From contig NC_079428.1 in the NCBI RefSeq assembly GCF_026213295.1, positions 683,184 through 747,183 on the forward strand: a stretch of DNA of 64,000 nt, read 5' to 3'. This DNA is from Gadus chalcogrammus (Eukaryota > Chordata > Actinopteri > Gadiformes > Gadidae). Shown one piece after another: positions 42,477 to 64,000 of the stretch. The stretch's first letter is position 1, and every line of letters begins with the position of its first letter. The translations under genes were made by a program, and so were the position numbers. The notes beneath the pieces were generated by a model. It worked only from the letters and a program-made list of their open reading frames with translations. It made no database searches and had not been told where the DNA came from.

Positions 42477-42599
42477 AGGCCTTCCCGGAGGTCAATTGTC
42501 ATGTAAATCCTGAGCGAGACTGAAAGGAATGAAGACTAATCCTGAATGCGGAAACCACACACGTACGCACTCAATCACAGTGTGTCTGAATGGGACTGG

Positions 42600-43545
<946 letters not shown>

Positions 43546-43619
43546 GAACGCCTGGCTGAATAGGAGAAGGCAGACAGACGGTCATTAGTCAATGCGGCCC
43601 AACTTGTTTTTCTACCCTG

Positions 43620-45060
43620 TGCACACATTTTGACCCCCACCCCCACACCCCCACACCCCCCTGCCCCCCCCCACCCCTCTCTCCTCACCCTGTCTCGAAA
43701 ACAACTCCTCAGGCCCCGCCCCCTGGCCCGTCGTCTGACCGGACTGAGCAAACAAACAGAGCTTTATGAGACCACAGCCGGCCGGCCAGCCCTGACGTCA
43801 CCCCGGGAACAGGAACCCAGACGCAGCCCTCCGGAAAACAACCGTGGCTCTCTGGTCCTCTGAGGACCGGAGGGAACCGGAGCTCAGGAGGACGTCCCTC
43901 CTGGTTCTAAACCCACGCTCCGAGCTGATGCTGGGCAGCGTTTACAAAATATAATTACTTCCACATGGGGTCTGTGTTTCTAATAGGCTGAACGACGTCC
44001 AGAGCCCAGTAATACTACGTCAGCCCCCCCTCCAGGTAGGGACCCTGGCAGGACACAGAGGTCTCCCCTGGACAGCATCCTGGGACAACCTTCTCCTGGT
44101 TAGATGAGTGACTGTCAAGCTAACGTCATAAACAGGCTGCCCTTGAAAACAAGAATTTTGTTCTTAATTTGCTTGCCTGGGTAAATAAAGGATAATAAAA
44201 AACCATCCCTAGGAAACCAATATGAAGGAGAAACAGAGAGGGGGGAAACAGATGGGATCCTTTATAAATAAATTCAGTCTTAATAAAATTATGAAAATGA
44301 TAAACAATGATATGAATTGAACTGCCACTGTAATCGTATTGTAATCTAATAAATACCAAAAGCTTCACAGGAAACAGCAGGATAATCAGACTGAGGTCAG
44401 AGCAGAGATCAATGAAAGAGCCAAAGTCAAAATGATCCTTCAAACCTGTCCATGAAATATCCAAGTTTAGAAACGGACATACTTTTTACGTTTAGATAGA
44501 AGTACAAACGGGTCCAGCTACGACCTACATACATGAGCAAGCTCTCCCCTGGAGACATAGTATACCGTACATACTAGTACAGCTACTACCTGTATCCCCG
44601 AGGAGCCCCCCAGTGTTTACATAGTATGCAGTACAGACTCTTACAGCTGCCACCTGTGTACTGTACGTGAACAGGCCCCCCATCGCCATGGCTACGGGAC
44701 TGTAATCCCCTCGGAGCCGACCGAGTGTAAAGGCCGACCGGGCGTGGTTCTGTGTGAGCGGGCCGTCGGTGTCAGACATCACATCATAGTAAATGACACG
44801 GTGCGCCTCGTCTCCTGTGAGCCGCCGGCTTTGTGCTGAGCAGCTGATCCACGGTGCGGTGTGGGGTACAGCCCAGGATAGTCCCGGTCCTCACACACAA
44901 CAACAACAGACACACAAAGGCACTGTGGGCGGTGGTCGGGTTAAATGTGTCTTAGTAAACCCTCTCATAGAAACCCAAAGGGAATGAAGAAACAGGGACA
45001 TTATAACCTGCCCTTGTCCCTTGCTGAGACTCACAACACTCCCAGAACCTCCCAGAACAT
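43620..45060. other. Intergenic, GC-rich patch with CRE and a retroposon tail
   Basis: Bases 43690-43900 are GC-rich and include the full palindromic CRE TGACGTCA at 43793-43800. Bases 44060-44205 resemble the 3' tail of a common fish retroposon (TTGTTCTTAATTTGCTTGCC then TGGGTAAATAAAGG). Bases 44560-44680 have two loose copies of a CATAGTAT-ACAGTACAGACT segment. No gene seen. Confidence 0.45.
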
Positions 45061-45063
45061 ACG

Positions 45064-45750
45064 AGACAGGAAGTGGGGAGGAGGAAGCAGAGAGGGAAGA
45101 GGAGAGGAGAGGAGAGGGGAAGGAGAAAGAGGAAGAGGAGGAGGAAGAGGTGGAGGAAGAGGAGGAGGAGGAGGAGGAGGAGGAGGAAGGGGAGGAGGAG
45201 GAGGAGGAGGAGGAGGAGGAAGGGGAGGAAGAGGAGGAGGAAGGGGAGGAAGAGGAGAGGAGAGGGGAAGGAGGAAGAGGAGGAGGAGGAGGAGGAGGAA
45301 GGGGAGGAAGAGGAGAGGAGAGGGGAAGGAGGAAGAGGAGGAGGAGGAGGAAGAGGTGGAGGAAGAGGAGGAGGAGGAGGAGGAGGAGAAGGAGGAGGAG
45401 GAGGAGGAAGGGGAGGAAGAGGAGAGGAGAGGGGAAGGAGGAAGAGGAGGAGGAGGAGGAGGAGGAAGGGGAGGAAGAGGAGAGGAGAGGGGAAGGAGGA
45501 AGAGGAGGTGGAGGAGGTGGAGGAAGAGGAGGAGGAGGAAGGGGAGGAAGAGAAGAGGAGAGGGGAAGGAGGAAGAGGAAGAGGAGGAGGAAGAGGTGGA
45601 GGAAGAGGAGGAGGAGGGGAAGGAGGAAGAGGAGGAGGAGGAGGAAGGGGAGGAAGAGGAGAGGAGAGGGGAAGGAGGAAGAGGAGGAGGAGGAGGTGGA
45701 GGAAGAGGAGGAGGAGGAAGGTGAGGAAGAGAAGAGGAGAGGGGAAGGAG

Positions 45751-45785
<35 letters not shown>

Positions 45786-45945
45786 GGAGGAAGGGGAGAG
45801 GAGAGGGGAAGGAGGAAGAGGAGGAGGAGGAGGAGGAGGAAGGGGAGGAAGAGGAGAGGAGAGGGGAAGGAGGAAGAGGAGGAGGAGGAGGTGGAGGAAG
45901 AGGAGGAGGAGGAAGGGGAGGAAGAGAAGAGGAGAGGGGAAGGAG

Positions 45946-45977
<32 letters not shown>

Positions 45978-46110
45978 AGGGGAGGAGGAGGAGGAGGAGG
46001 AGGAGGAGGAGGAGGAGGAGGAAGAGGAGGAGGAGGAGGAGGAGGAGGAAGTAGGGTGGGCAGAGGAGAGGTGGAAGAGGAAGGGGGGTGGAGGAGAAGG
46101 AGGGGACGGA
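45064..46110. repeat. 1-kb polypurine (GGA/GAA/GGGGA) array
   Basis: Over about 1,000 bases the plus strand is nearly all A and G; rare T occurs in GGTGG words. Higher-order units of about 75-150 bases (GAAGAGGAGAGGAGAGGGGA as a marker) recur at least eight times, so the array grew by duplication of long segments. Frames of up to 498 codons on both strands are translations of the repeat and not genes. Confidence 0.95.
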
Positions 46111-46199
46111 CGAGGCAGGGGGTGGAGCAGGAGGCTGGCTGGTTCTCCCCAGCTGAGGAGGAGTAACCCAGGCCAGCATCAACAGGAAGACTGGCTGTA

Positions 46200-46430
<231 letters not shown>

Positions 46431-46617
46431 GCTGAATGACCGGGTTAAATGAAGACAAACATGCTTGCATATATACCGTCATTACGCACACTGAGAGAAA
46501 TAGAAGCATACTGAGGAACTGGCTCAATCTGGTCTGTGCTGACTGAACCGGTCTAAGTGACTGAAGTGAAGCGGATGATGTGTGCGACGTTGGGGAGGGT
46601 GTTCTTGACGGCTGAGG

Positions 46618-47560
46618 TGATGGCTGTGTTGGCAGTGGTGTGGTGGTGTGGTGGTGTGGTGGTGTGGTGGTGTGGTGGTGTGGTGGTGTGGTGGTGGTGT
46701 GGTGGTGTGGTGGTGTGGTGGTGGTGGTGGTGTGGTGGTGGTGTGGTGGTGTGGTGGTGGTGTGGTGACGGTGGTGGTGGTGTGGTGGTGTGGTGGTGAC
46801 GGTGGTGGTGGTGTGGTGGTGAGGTGGTGACGGTGCTGGTGGTGTGGTGGTGAGGTGGTGACGGTGCTGGTGGTGTGGTGGTGAGGTGGTGTGGTGGTGA
46901 CGGTGGTGGTGGTGTGGTGGTGAGGTGGTGTGGTGGTGTGGTGGTGACGGTGGTGTGGTGGTGTGGTGGTGTGGTGGTGGTGTGGTGGTGTGGTGGTGAC
47001 GGTGGTGTGGTGGTGTGGTGGTGTGGTGGTGGTGGTGGTGTGGTGGTGTGGTGGTGTGGTGGTGCTGTGGTGGTGCTGTGGTGAGGTGGTGTGGTGGTGA
47101 GGTGGTGTGGTGGTGTGGTGGTGACGGTGGCGCTGTGGTGACGGTGCTGGTGGTGTTTGGTGGTGTGGTGGTGGCGCTGTGGTGGCGCTGTGGTGACGGT
47201 GGTGGTGGTGTGGTGGTGAGGTGGTGACGGTGGTGGTGGTGTGGTGGTGAGGTGGTGACGGTGGCGCTGTGGTGACGGTGCTGGTGGTGTTTGGTGGTGT
47301 GGTGGTGACGGTGGTGAGGTGGTGACGGTGGCGCTGTGGTGACGGTGCTGGTGGTGTTTGGTGGTGTGGTGGTGACGGTGGTGGTGGTGTGGTGGTGAGG
47401 TGGTGACGGTGGCGCTGTGGTGACGGTGCTGGTGGTGTTTGGTGGTGTGGTGGTGACGGTGCTGGTGGTGTTTGGTGGTGACGGTGGTGGTGGTGTGGTG
47501 GTGTGGTGGTGACGGTGGCGCTGTGGTGACGGTGCTGGTGGTGTTTGGTGGTGGTGCAGA
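46618..47560. repeat. 0.94-kb GGTGGTGTGGTGGTGA array
   Basis: Units of 8-9 bases (GTGGTGGT and GTGGTGACG) form higher-order blocks such as GACGGTGGCGCTGTGGTGAC followed by GGTGCTGGTGGTGTTTGGTG, which appears six times toward the right end. The plus strand is nearly free of C. The 356-codon histidine/threonine/proline frame on the minus strand is its translation. Confidence 0.95.
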
Positions 47561-50856
<3,296 letters not shown>

Positions 50857-51083
50857 ACATTTCCACTTTGCGTCGCGGGACCAGAGGCGACGGAACCGAC
50901 ACACGTTAGAACCTGAGAATAAAGACCTGACGGAGCTACACGTTTACGCGTCAGAAAGCGACGCGCGTTGACCGCCCGTTTGGACACAGACGCGCAGACG
51001 CGCGGACGGAAGATTCAGACGCTTCACGTCTCTGATCATATTCCACTCATCTCAACCGCGACACATCTTGCAGGCTGCCCCAG

Positions 51084-52294
51084 GTATGTAACGTCATCAG
51101 ACAGACCCGCAGTCAAATGATACGCGTCGGGTCAACATATCCCCCAGGGGTTTATGTGGGATTTGTTCTGATTAAGAGAACTTTCTGGAATGGGTTGGAC
51201 CGTTATTTTAAATAGAGGGGATGCTATCGTGCGTCTGATTTGTGGATCAACAACAGCCTGCCTGTGGAGGCTCGTGTTTAACATCGGGCCACAGGGTTGT
51301 TTACGTGGAGGGTTGGAGAGGGAGAGTGGGTTTGGAGGGAGGGAGGGGGGTTGGTGGGGGGGGGGGGGGGGTGCGTGTGCGCGCATGTGTGTGTTGGAAG
51401 GTGGGTGGGTGTGTGTGAGTGTGTGTGTGTGGTGGAGGAAGGGTGGGTTGGTGAGGTGTATGGTGTGGTGGAGGGTGGATGTGCGTGTACACATGTGTGT
51501 GTGTGTGTGTGTGTGTTGGAAGGTGGGTGGGTGGGTGTGTGTGGTGAGGGGAGGCTGGGTGTGTGTGTGTCGGTAGGAGAGTTTACGCAGCTCCGCGAGG
51601 AACTCGCGGGCGCGGCTGATCTTTGATTCGGTCTCAACTTCGCTTCGTTTTATTAAGCAGTAGCCTATTATACAATTCATGTTCAACTTAATGTCAGTAA
51701 TTAAACGCAACGAAATGGCTCTCAGAAAGCGTAGGCTATGTGTGCATGTGTGTGCGTGCGTGCCTGTGCATGTCAGTGGGAGCATCTATAAAGATGAGTC
51801 CGGATTAGTCTGTCGTCTCCCATACGCACAATGACCACATTATCCAAGTGTCCCGCCCATAAGTCTCTAAAGCATGTTGAGAATGCAGGAAAAACATGTT
51901 GAAAAACGTTGTTTTTCTTGACATTCTGAAGTATTCAATCATTTAAATTAATTGTATTTAATTCACTGGATGAAAGGAATGTATAGATGTGTAGTAGGTC
52001 GAATGAACAGATGGAAACCTGTCAATTGCTGTCGTTGCCATGTTTTAAACAACACACAAACACACACACACACACACACACGCCTCCAGCTACGTGCAAC
52101 TTCGGACCTCAAAGACGTGTCATAGAACTCTGTTTGACAACTGGATGAGACATGCCGGCAGTGTGTCGGTCATCATCTCTATTACCACACACACTGTGCC
52201 GCCGTGCTGTCACACACGCACACAGACACACACGAAGCGCAGAAGCACTGCGCAAGAGAGCAAGACAGAGAGACACACAACCCAGCTCAGAAGC

Positions 52295-52375
<81 letters not shown>

Positions 52376-52410
52376 GAGAGGGGGAGGGGGAGAGAGAGAG
52401 AGAGAGAGAG

Positions 52411-52456
<46 letters not shown>

Positions 52457-54724
52457 AGAGAGAGAGGAGAGAGAGAGAGGGGGAGGGAGAGAGAGAGAGA
52501 GAGACACTAACAGTAACTGCACTTCTGCACTCTCTAAACCCCCCCCCCCCCCCTCCCGTTAGAGGGGCTCACCCCAGTCCTTGATTGTTGATGTACGACG
52601 CTGATTCGTTCAGTGGGCGCTGGATGTGACTCATTGTCTCACTCTCTCTCTCTCTGTCACTCTCTTTTTCCGTCTCTCTCTCTCTTTCTGTCACTCTCTC
52701 TGTCTGTCTCACTCTTGGTCGAGCACGCAGTGTTCCACTCTGTGTTTCTGTGCATTCTTAGTAGTACATTTGTGTGCATGTATGTGTGTTTGTTGTTTTC
52801 TGCCAGAGCCTCTCTCCCACACACACACACACTGTGTGTGTGTGTGTGTGTCGGTCAATTGTGTGTCAAGTGTGTGTCGGTCAAGGCCAGATTACGGTTA
52901 TCACAACCTCTCAGCCCACAGGAAGGCCTCTGGTCTATTCCAGGGCATCATTCACACTTTCCTCCCATTAACAACTCACTGAAGGCTGGTTGGGTTAACC
53001 CATTCTGTCCCTGGTGGACCAGGGTGAGCCTGTTCCGAGGCCCTCGTGGACCGCTCTGAGCCTGTTTCGAGGCCCACCCTGGGATTCTGTGTACCTTAGA
53101 AAGAAGAAAGTGTTTTGCCAAATCAAGTTGGAATAGGAGGCAGCGATAACGAAGATGCATTTGACTATAAAGTGATTTTGGCTTGTTTTCTAAAACATTT
53201 GTATATATTTGGATCTTGTCATTTTCTTACAGCTGTTGAAAAAAAGGCTTGTTACTTCAGATATAACTTTAAGGACACCTGGAAATACCAAAATAACCTT
53301 ATTTTTCAACTGATTCAGCTCAAACCAAGTGACCCAATAAGATAATTAGATTACACCAACATCGTCATTTGTAACGAAAGGTAAATTCACCGCTGTGGAT
53401 AATAGGTCGTAGGGTGATCTTATCAGACCGACAACAATGCCTGAGTGATTAATAACCGTTTGAGTGACGGCTGAGTTAACCAACTGCCACACTCCTAAAC
53501 ACGAGAGAACCGATTAGATCAGAGGACTCAGGACCAATCAGATCATCAAACACGTCCACCGCTTACTTTCAAAAACAAAGGTGAGGCTCTCTAACCAGAG
53601 TTAAGCAAGTATGTGTGTGTGTGTGTGTGTTAATACATAAGATTGTGTGTGTTTGTGTGTGTCTGTGCGTTAATGCAGAAGTGTGTGTGTTTGTGTGTGT
53701 CTATGTGTGTCTGTGCATTAATATAGAAGTGTGTGTGTGTGTTTGTGTGTGTCTGTGCGTTAACATAGAAGTGTGTGTGTGTGTGAATGTGAGTATGGGT
53801 TTGTATGTGTGCGATCATGTGTGTGTTTGTGTGCGTGTGTGTGCTTGACGGTACCGGTTTCTGTAGTGCCTGAAGCTACTAAAGAAGCAGTAGCTTACAG
53901 AGAGCAGGAGGAGATGTAGAATAAGACCAGAGGAGGCAGGAGAGTGTTGGAACGGAGCCGACTCTCAGCACCACTGCGATGCCAAACGCCCCGAGCTTTG
54001 TATCAACACTAATCTTTTGTAAGAGTTGCGTGTGTTGTGCATCAGGTGTGTGCAAGTGTATACATTTGGGTTATGGGTGTGTGTCTGTGTGTATTTTGGT
54101 ATACTGGTGGGTGTTTGTGAGTATGTGTGCATATGTGTGTTTTGAGTACATCAGATTGTGCTTGTATGTGTGTATATTTGGTTTTCTGTAAATGTGTGAC
54201 TACATGTGTGTATGCATTCATCTGTGTGTGTGTATGTGTATTGTGTGCATGTGTTCGTGTGTGTCTGTGGTCATTCACATTTTGCAGTTGCATTTATCCA
54301 AAGCGACTTACAATAAGTAAATTTGTCAGAAGAAAGAGTATATATCACTCTTGGTACAGTATAAAGATGGTCATAGAACAAAGTGCAAAGCACTTACATT
54401 CACAAGGTTAACCCATTCCCCGTACACAACAAAGATGGCTCGGATAAGTATAGGTTAATTGTGTTTCTTCATGCGAGTGTGTTTATGTGTGCTTGTTTAT
54501 GTGTTTGTTTGTGTCTGTTCATGTGACTGTACGCGTTTGTGTGTGTTTATGTGTGTGCATGTGTGATCGTGTGTGTTTATGTTTGTGTGTCTGTTCATGT
54601 GACTGCGTTTGATTGCGTGTTATTGTGAGTGTGTCTGTTTATTCAACTGTGTGTGTTTATGTGTGTGTGGTTATTTGTGTGAGTCTGTGTCCGTGTGTGT
54701 GTGTGTCCGTGTGTGTGTGTGTCC

Positions 54725-54755
<31 letters not shown>

Positions 54756-55312
54756 GTTATCCCCCCCCCCCCCCCCGACCACATGCCCCATTGACGTGTT
54801 CCAGGATTAGCCGCCTCAGCGCCCGCGTGCAGCCGGCCTCCGATTGGCTCCAGGGTTCCCCTCTCAGCCGTCCCGTCCGGGGAGGGGCAGTAGATTAGTG
54901 TCTGGGGAGGAGCTGTCAGGGGGATAACGGAGGTAGAGGACAGAGGGATAAGACACAGGCTGGACCGCAGACAGCTGGTCCGTCCGTCCGTCTGTCTGCA
55001 CAGACAAACATCAGCAGGGGGGGGTGTTGAATATGGGTCTGCAGCTGGAAGGTTCTAGGGTCAAAGCCGATGTCCACAGCATCACCGGTGGGCTTCCTTC
55101 AGCAAGACACCCTGACCCCGGAGAGTTGTTACAAAGGCCTGCATGGGAGCTAACTCTGAGGCTCTGTTATAGACTCACAGGGAAAGACCCAAAACAACCA
55201 AAATACTCTGTGGGAAAATAAAACGAATCTTATCGGAGGAATTTCTAGATGGAACAATTCATCACCATTTGTCAAGAGAAACCCTATTAATAGGTTCCCC
55301 CTCTCTGATTTA
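51084..55312. other. Proposed intron 1 of the 84-codon gene
   Basis: Contains G-rich TGTGGTGG DNA (51340-51575), (GA)n (52297-52505), CT-rich DNA (52630-52720) and long TG-rich tracts (53610-53850, 54040-54270, 54460-54750). An interspersed repeat copy lies at 54274-54440 and a SINE-like scrap at 55030-55125. Bases 54780-54960 are GC-rich with a CCAAT box (ATTGG at 54842) and could be a second promoter. No coding exon seen. Confidence 0.45.
54274..54440 (+). repeat. Interspersed repeat, copy 3 of 4 (GCGACTTACAAT family)
   Basis: Reads ATTTATCCAAAGCGACTTAC, then AATAAGTAAATTTGTCAGAA and GGTTAACCCATTCCCCGTAC. Plus orientation, opposite to copies 1 and 2. Confidence 0.75.
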
Positions 55313-56352
55313 AGCGGTCTCTTGGATCATCGGCCATGGGCGTCAAAGTGCTCCAGTGCTTCCCGTTCTACCTCCGCTGTAAAGAGCGCTGCAAGGGCCG
55401 CAAGTGCCCCCCAGAGGCAGGTGAGGGTAACTACACCCACAGAAACGATCATCTCATCACAGTCCACGGTCCGACTCAGGGAAAGGGGAGGGGCGCAGTT
55501 TCCATTTCGACATCAGACCTCACCGCATCCTTTAATTGTGTTAATAGTAAAGATATCAAAGTATTAAAGTACTAACTAATAAAAAAGTCCACAGTGGATC
55601 CCAAACTGTGGGCCAGACGCACAAATAAGTCACAACCAGGGTCAAGGGAAGTCCACGAAATATAAAATATCTATACTATGTTTAGGACAGAATAGTAAAA
55701 TACTTTTTTGATGAATATTCAAAGTAACATTTACCTTTACATTCAGGACATTTAGCAGACTTTTATCCAAAGCGACTTACAATAAGTCCATTTGTCAGAA
55801 GAAAGAGTAACAACAATATATCTGTCGGTACAGTAAGGATGTTACTGCCAAGCACTAACTATCACTAGGTTAACCCATTCCCCGTACACAACAGAGATAG
55901 CTAGGATAAGATGCTAAACCATGCAAAGTCATATTTTTAAGTGCCAGGACGTACAACATACAATAAGTGTGTGCATTAAGTACCATGACAGACAAGATAC
56001 AATAAGTGTATCACAGGTGGGTGGGGGGGGCGGGGCTAAGCAGAGTCGAGGTGAACTCTGAACTGAGTGAGGTTATGCATCTCACTTGTTCATTGTTAAA
56101 AGGGAAATGAGAATGAATTATTTTTAAAACTCTCCCCCTCCCCTCCTCCCCCTCACCTCCTCTCCCCCCCCTCCTCTCCCAGCACCCGATGAGGACATGA
56201 AGCCCCGCCTCTGCTCCACCACGTCCTGTGGCAGCCAGGGCTCCGCCCCCGGCTCCGCCCACGGCCCCCAGGTGTACTTCTCCACCAAGGCCCGCCTCTC
56301 CTTCCGCCACCAGCTGGACAGCAACGTCAACGCCGTCGACGCCACCTACTGA
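55313..56352 (+). CDS. Unidentified 84-codon protein, possibly N-myristoylated
   Basis: Two coding pieces, 55336-55420 (28 codons plus one base) and 56183-56352, join in phase across GCAG|GTGAGG and CTCTCCCAG|CACCC to 84 codons plus TGA. Exon 2 probably begins at 55313 after GATTTAAG. The protein starts MGVKVLQCFPFYLRCKERCK: Gly2 followed by a cysteine- and Arg/Lys-rich patch, which suggests N-myristoylation, palmitoylation and membrane binding. The middle is Ser/Gly-rich, and the end is FSTKARLSFRHQLD then SNVNAVDATY. I recognise no family. The clean splice sites, an upstream UTR exon with CAG|GTATGT and the lack of low complexity in the tail argue for a real gene, but it is a prediction. 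Confidence 0.6.
55735..55985 (+). repeat. Interspersed repeat, copy 4 of 4 (GCGACTTACAAT family)
   Basis: The fullest plus-orientation copy, from GACATTTAGCAGACTTTTAT through TCCAAAGCGACTTACAATAA to GTACAACATACAATAAGTGT. It lies in the intron between the two coding exons of the 84-codon gene. Confidence 0.8.
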
Positions 56353-57615
56353 CCGGCGCCGGGAACTGCAGCTTCAGGATTCCTTTTGATTCTGGGAGGC
56401 GACCGCGGTGGAGACGGACAGAAACATCGTCCAATCACACGGGCTGACGGTGTCGTGTGTGTGTGGGGGCTTTAACTCTGTTTGGGGGGATGCCCGCCCC
56501 CCAAAGTATGAACTCTATCATGGATAGAAGCGTCTTGACTCTGCTCTCTGGCCATTGGACCTCGCACTGCGCTGGATTCTCGAGCGATTTAACACCAGAG
56601 AGTACTGAAGAGAGAGAGAGAGCGAGAGCGAGAGCGAGAGAGAGAGAGAGAGAGAGAGAAGGCCTTCTCTGGCTCATTTGATGCTGAGGGGAGGCGGAGG
56701 GGTCTACCCTTCAGACGGGGCCGGAGGGCCGATGCGTTGCGGCGCCCAGACGGAGCTGATCTTTGTTTACAGAGTTCCCGCCCACCAAGTGCTTTACTTC
56801 TTACTTCTTCAGATTATTTTACATTCAAGTGCTTGATTATTTTGCCCCCTCTTTTCTTTGTTGTTATGCAAAACAGACTTGATTATGGATAAAGAAAGTG
56901 TTCACCAGGTGACCAGAGCAGCAACACCGTGTAACAAAATGAGCTCGTACTGTTAACACCATGAACCCCCCCCCCCCCCCCCCCGATAAAGCAGAGTAAC
57001 GAGGCCTCTGCTCGTTACACTAACGAGGCCTCTGCTCGTTACACTAACGAGGCCTCTGCTTGGTGCAGGGCAGCAGCACTAGCCCTCATGTTCGCTGGTA
57101 CCCAACACGATGAGGCCTGTGTGGGTCTGGTCTGGTCATCACCAGACCAGACCCCAGGAGGGGGGGGGGCTGAAGACACTCCACGGCCATGTTACAAAGT
57201 TATAGTTTAAGCTTTCTTTATCATTTAAAAAAGAACTGGCTTCGGCACAATTCTGTAACTAACAACGTACTTTGATGAGTTTCTTCACTAACTAACATAA
57301 TTCCATATAAAGAAACTATTCTAACAACATGTGTTATGTTTCCCCCTCCATTACAACATCTAGAAGTCAACGATGTACAGAAATACGATTAATTAATGTT
57401 CCCCAAAACAAACCAAACCCAAGCATCTTTCTACTACCATTTATTTAAAAAATAGGATGTCATTGTATAAAAAAACAACAAAAAGAATCAAGAGACAAAA
57501 TGAAAAAATACAAAAAAAAGAAAAAGGACGCCTGCTTGCGTCATGGTCCGATGGTTGCCACGGGCAACCGAGTGCACACTACCTCCGGTTGATTGACAGG
57601 TGCAGGGGCGGGACA
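56353..57615. other. 3' ends of the 84-codon gene and mettl3 (convergent)
   Basis: Contains (GA)n (56616-56659), a poly-C run (56967-56983) and three copies of ACTAACGAGGCCTCTGCTCG at 56995-57062. No further gene and no clear plus-strand AATAAA. TTTATT at 57440-57445 is AATAAA on the minus strand, 171 bases past the mettl3 stop, and is its likely polyadenylation signal. Confidence 0.6.
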
Positions 57616-63589
<5,974 letters not shown>

Positions 63590-64000
63590 CTGACACACAC
63601 GACACATGAATTACACGTTACATTTAATTAACGCTGTGCCATAATGAGAGCGAGGAAGTGATTTATTATTAAAAGCGCTGTTATTGATCAGTAAACAGCA
63701 GTAGTTTATTTACATATCCAGCATGAACTTCTCCCTTCTGATTCAGTATTCTGTCTGTTCTAGCGTCTTCCGGTGACTGCGACTGGATGCCTGGACTCTC
63801 CTTATGGTTAACCGGCCAGCACCCATCACCGATTTAAAATGTTTTGCCTGTATGTATGAATGCAATTACATCTTTAACTAATATACAAGGGTTTGGTAGC
63901 GCTTATTCCATATGGGTTACATATGTATGCCAATAACGGCCCCCATTGCACTCCAGAATATCATCCCTGGAAGGGAGCTCAGTGCGTTCCTCCTCAAGGT
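63590..64000. other. mettl3 upstream intron, no exon recognised
   Basis: AT-rich, unique sequence. I looked for the conserved METTL3 N-terminus (a Trp/Ser start followed by an Arg-rich helix) on the minus strand and did not find it, so the first exon(s) are probably beyond 64000. Confidence 0.55.

Noticed and set aside
41883..42506. 207-codon frame starting in unique sequence (MFALIGATGGG)
   Set aside because: Only about 55 codons are unique, with no family match; the rest is GGA repeat.

Overview
The window is nuclear DNA of a ray-finned fish. Every recognisable gene is a vertebrate gene with short GT-AG exons, and the spaces between exons are crowded with very long (CA)n/(GT)n, (GA)n, GGA, CAGA and GTGA arrays. 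That density of long microsatellites recalls cod-like fishes (Gadiformes), but this is an inference from style, not from a marker gene.

Layout, left to right. A probable first coding exon of chd3 (1455-1629, minus) is followed by cyb5d1 (3557-5576, minus) and naa38 (5896-6884, plus), which diverge from a 319-bp shared promoter containing a good RFX X-box. Then come dnajc3 (8678-16350, minus, 12 exons), cldn15 (17514-21270, minus, 5 exons), fis1 (26575-30013, minus, 5 exons), cda (30567-32157, minus, 5 exons) and tm4sf5 (34251-38621, plus, 5 exons). A repeat-filled interval of about 12 kb follows (38.6-50.8 kb). It holds a 1,974-bp fold-back transposon, a 1-kb polypurine block and a 0.9-kb GGTGGTGT array. 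After it lie an 84-codon two-coding-exon gene I do not recognise (about 50857-56352, plus) and mettl3 (57616 to beyond 63589, minus), whose first exon(s) lie outside the window.

The gene set joins neighbourhoods that are separate in human: chd3-cyb5d1-naa38 (17p13), cldn15-fis1 (7q22), tm4sf5 (17p13), and single neighbours of other origin (dnajc3, cda, mettl3). The genes do not form one pathway. Their products cover the axoneme (cyb5d1), N-terminal acetylation (naa38), ER stress (dnajc3), tight junctions (cldn15), mitochondrial fission (fis1), pyrimidine salvage (cda), a four-TM membrane protein (tm4sf5), m6A RNA methylation (mettl3) and chromatin remodelling (chd3). Exon phases close exactly in all seven complete recognised genes, which supports the models.

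The most notable signal is how often tandem repeats and transposons include or abut splice sites. A hAT-like element duplicated exactly the first 8 bases of dnajc3 intron 4. The dnajc3 exon 1 donor is present three times in a 61-bp repeat. Its exon 11 acceptor is echoed in about eight copies of a CA-rich repeat. The cyb5d1 exon 4 acceptor is duplicated with a 49-bp period. One mettl3 acceptor is preceded directly by about 52 TG units. The dnajc3 promoter also carries an exact ER-stress element, CCAAT-N9-CCACG.
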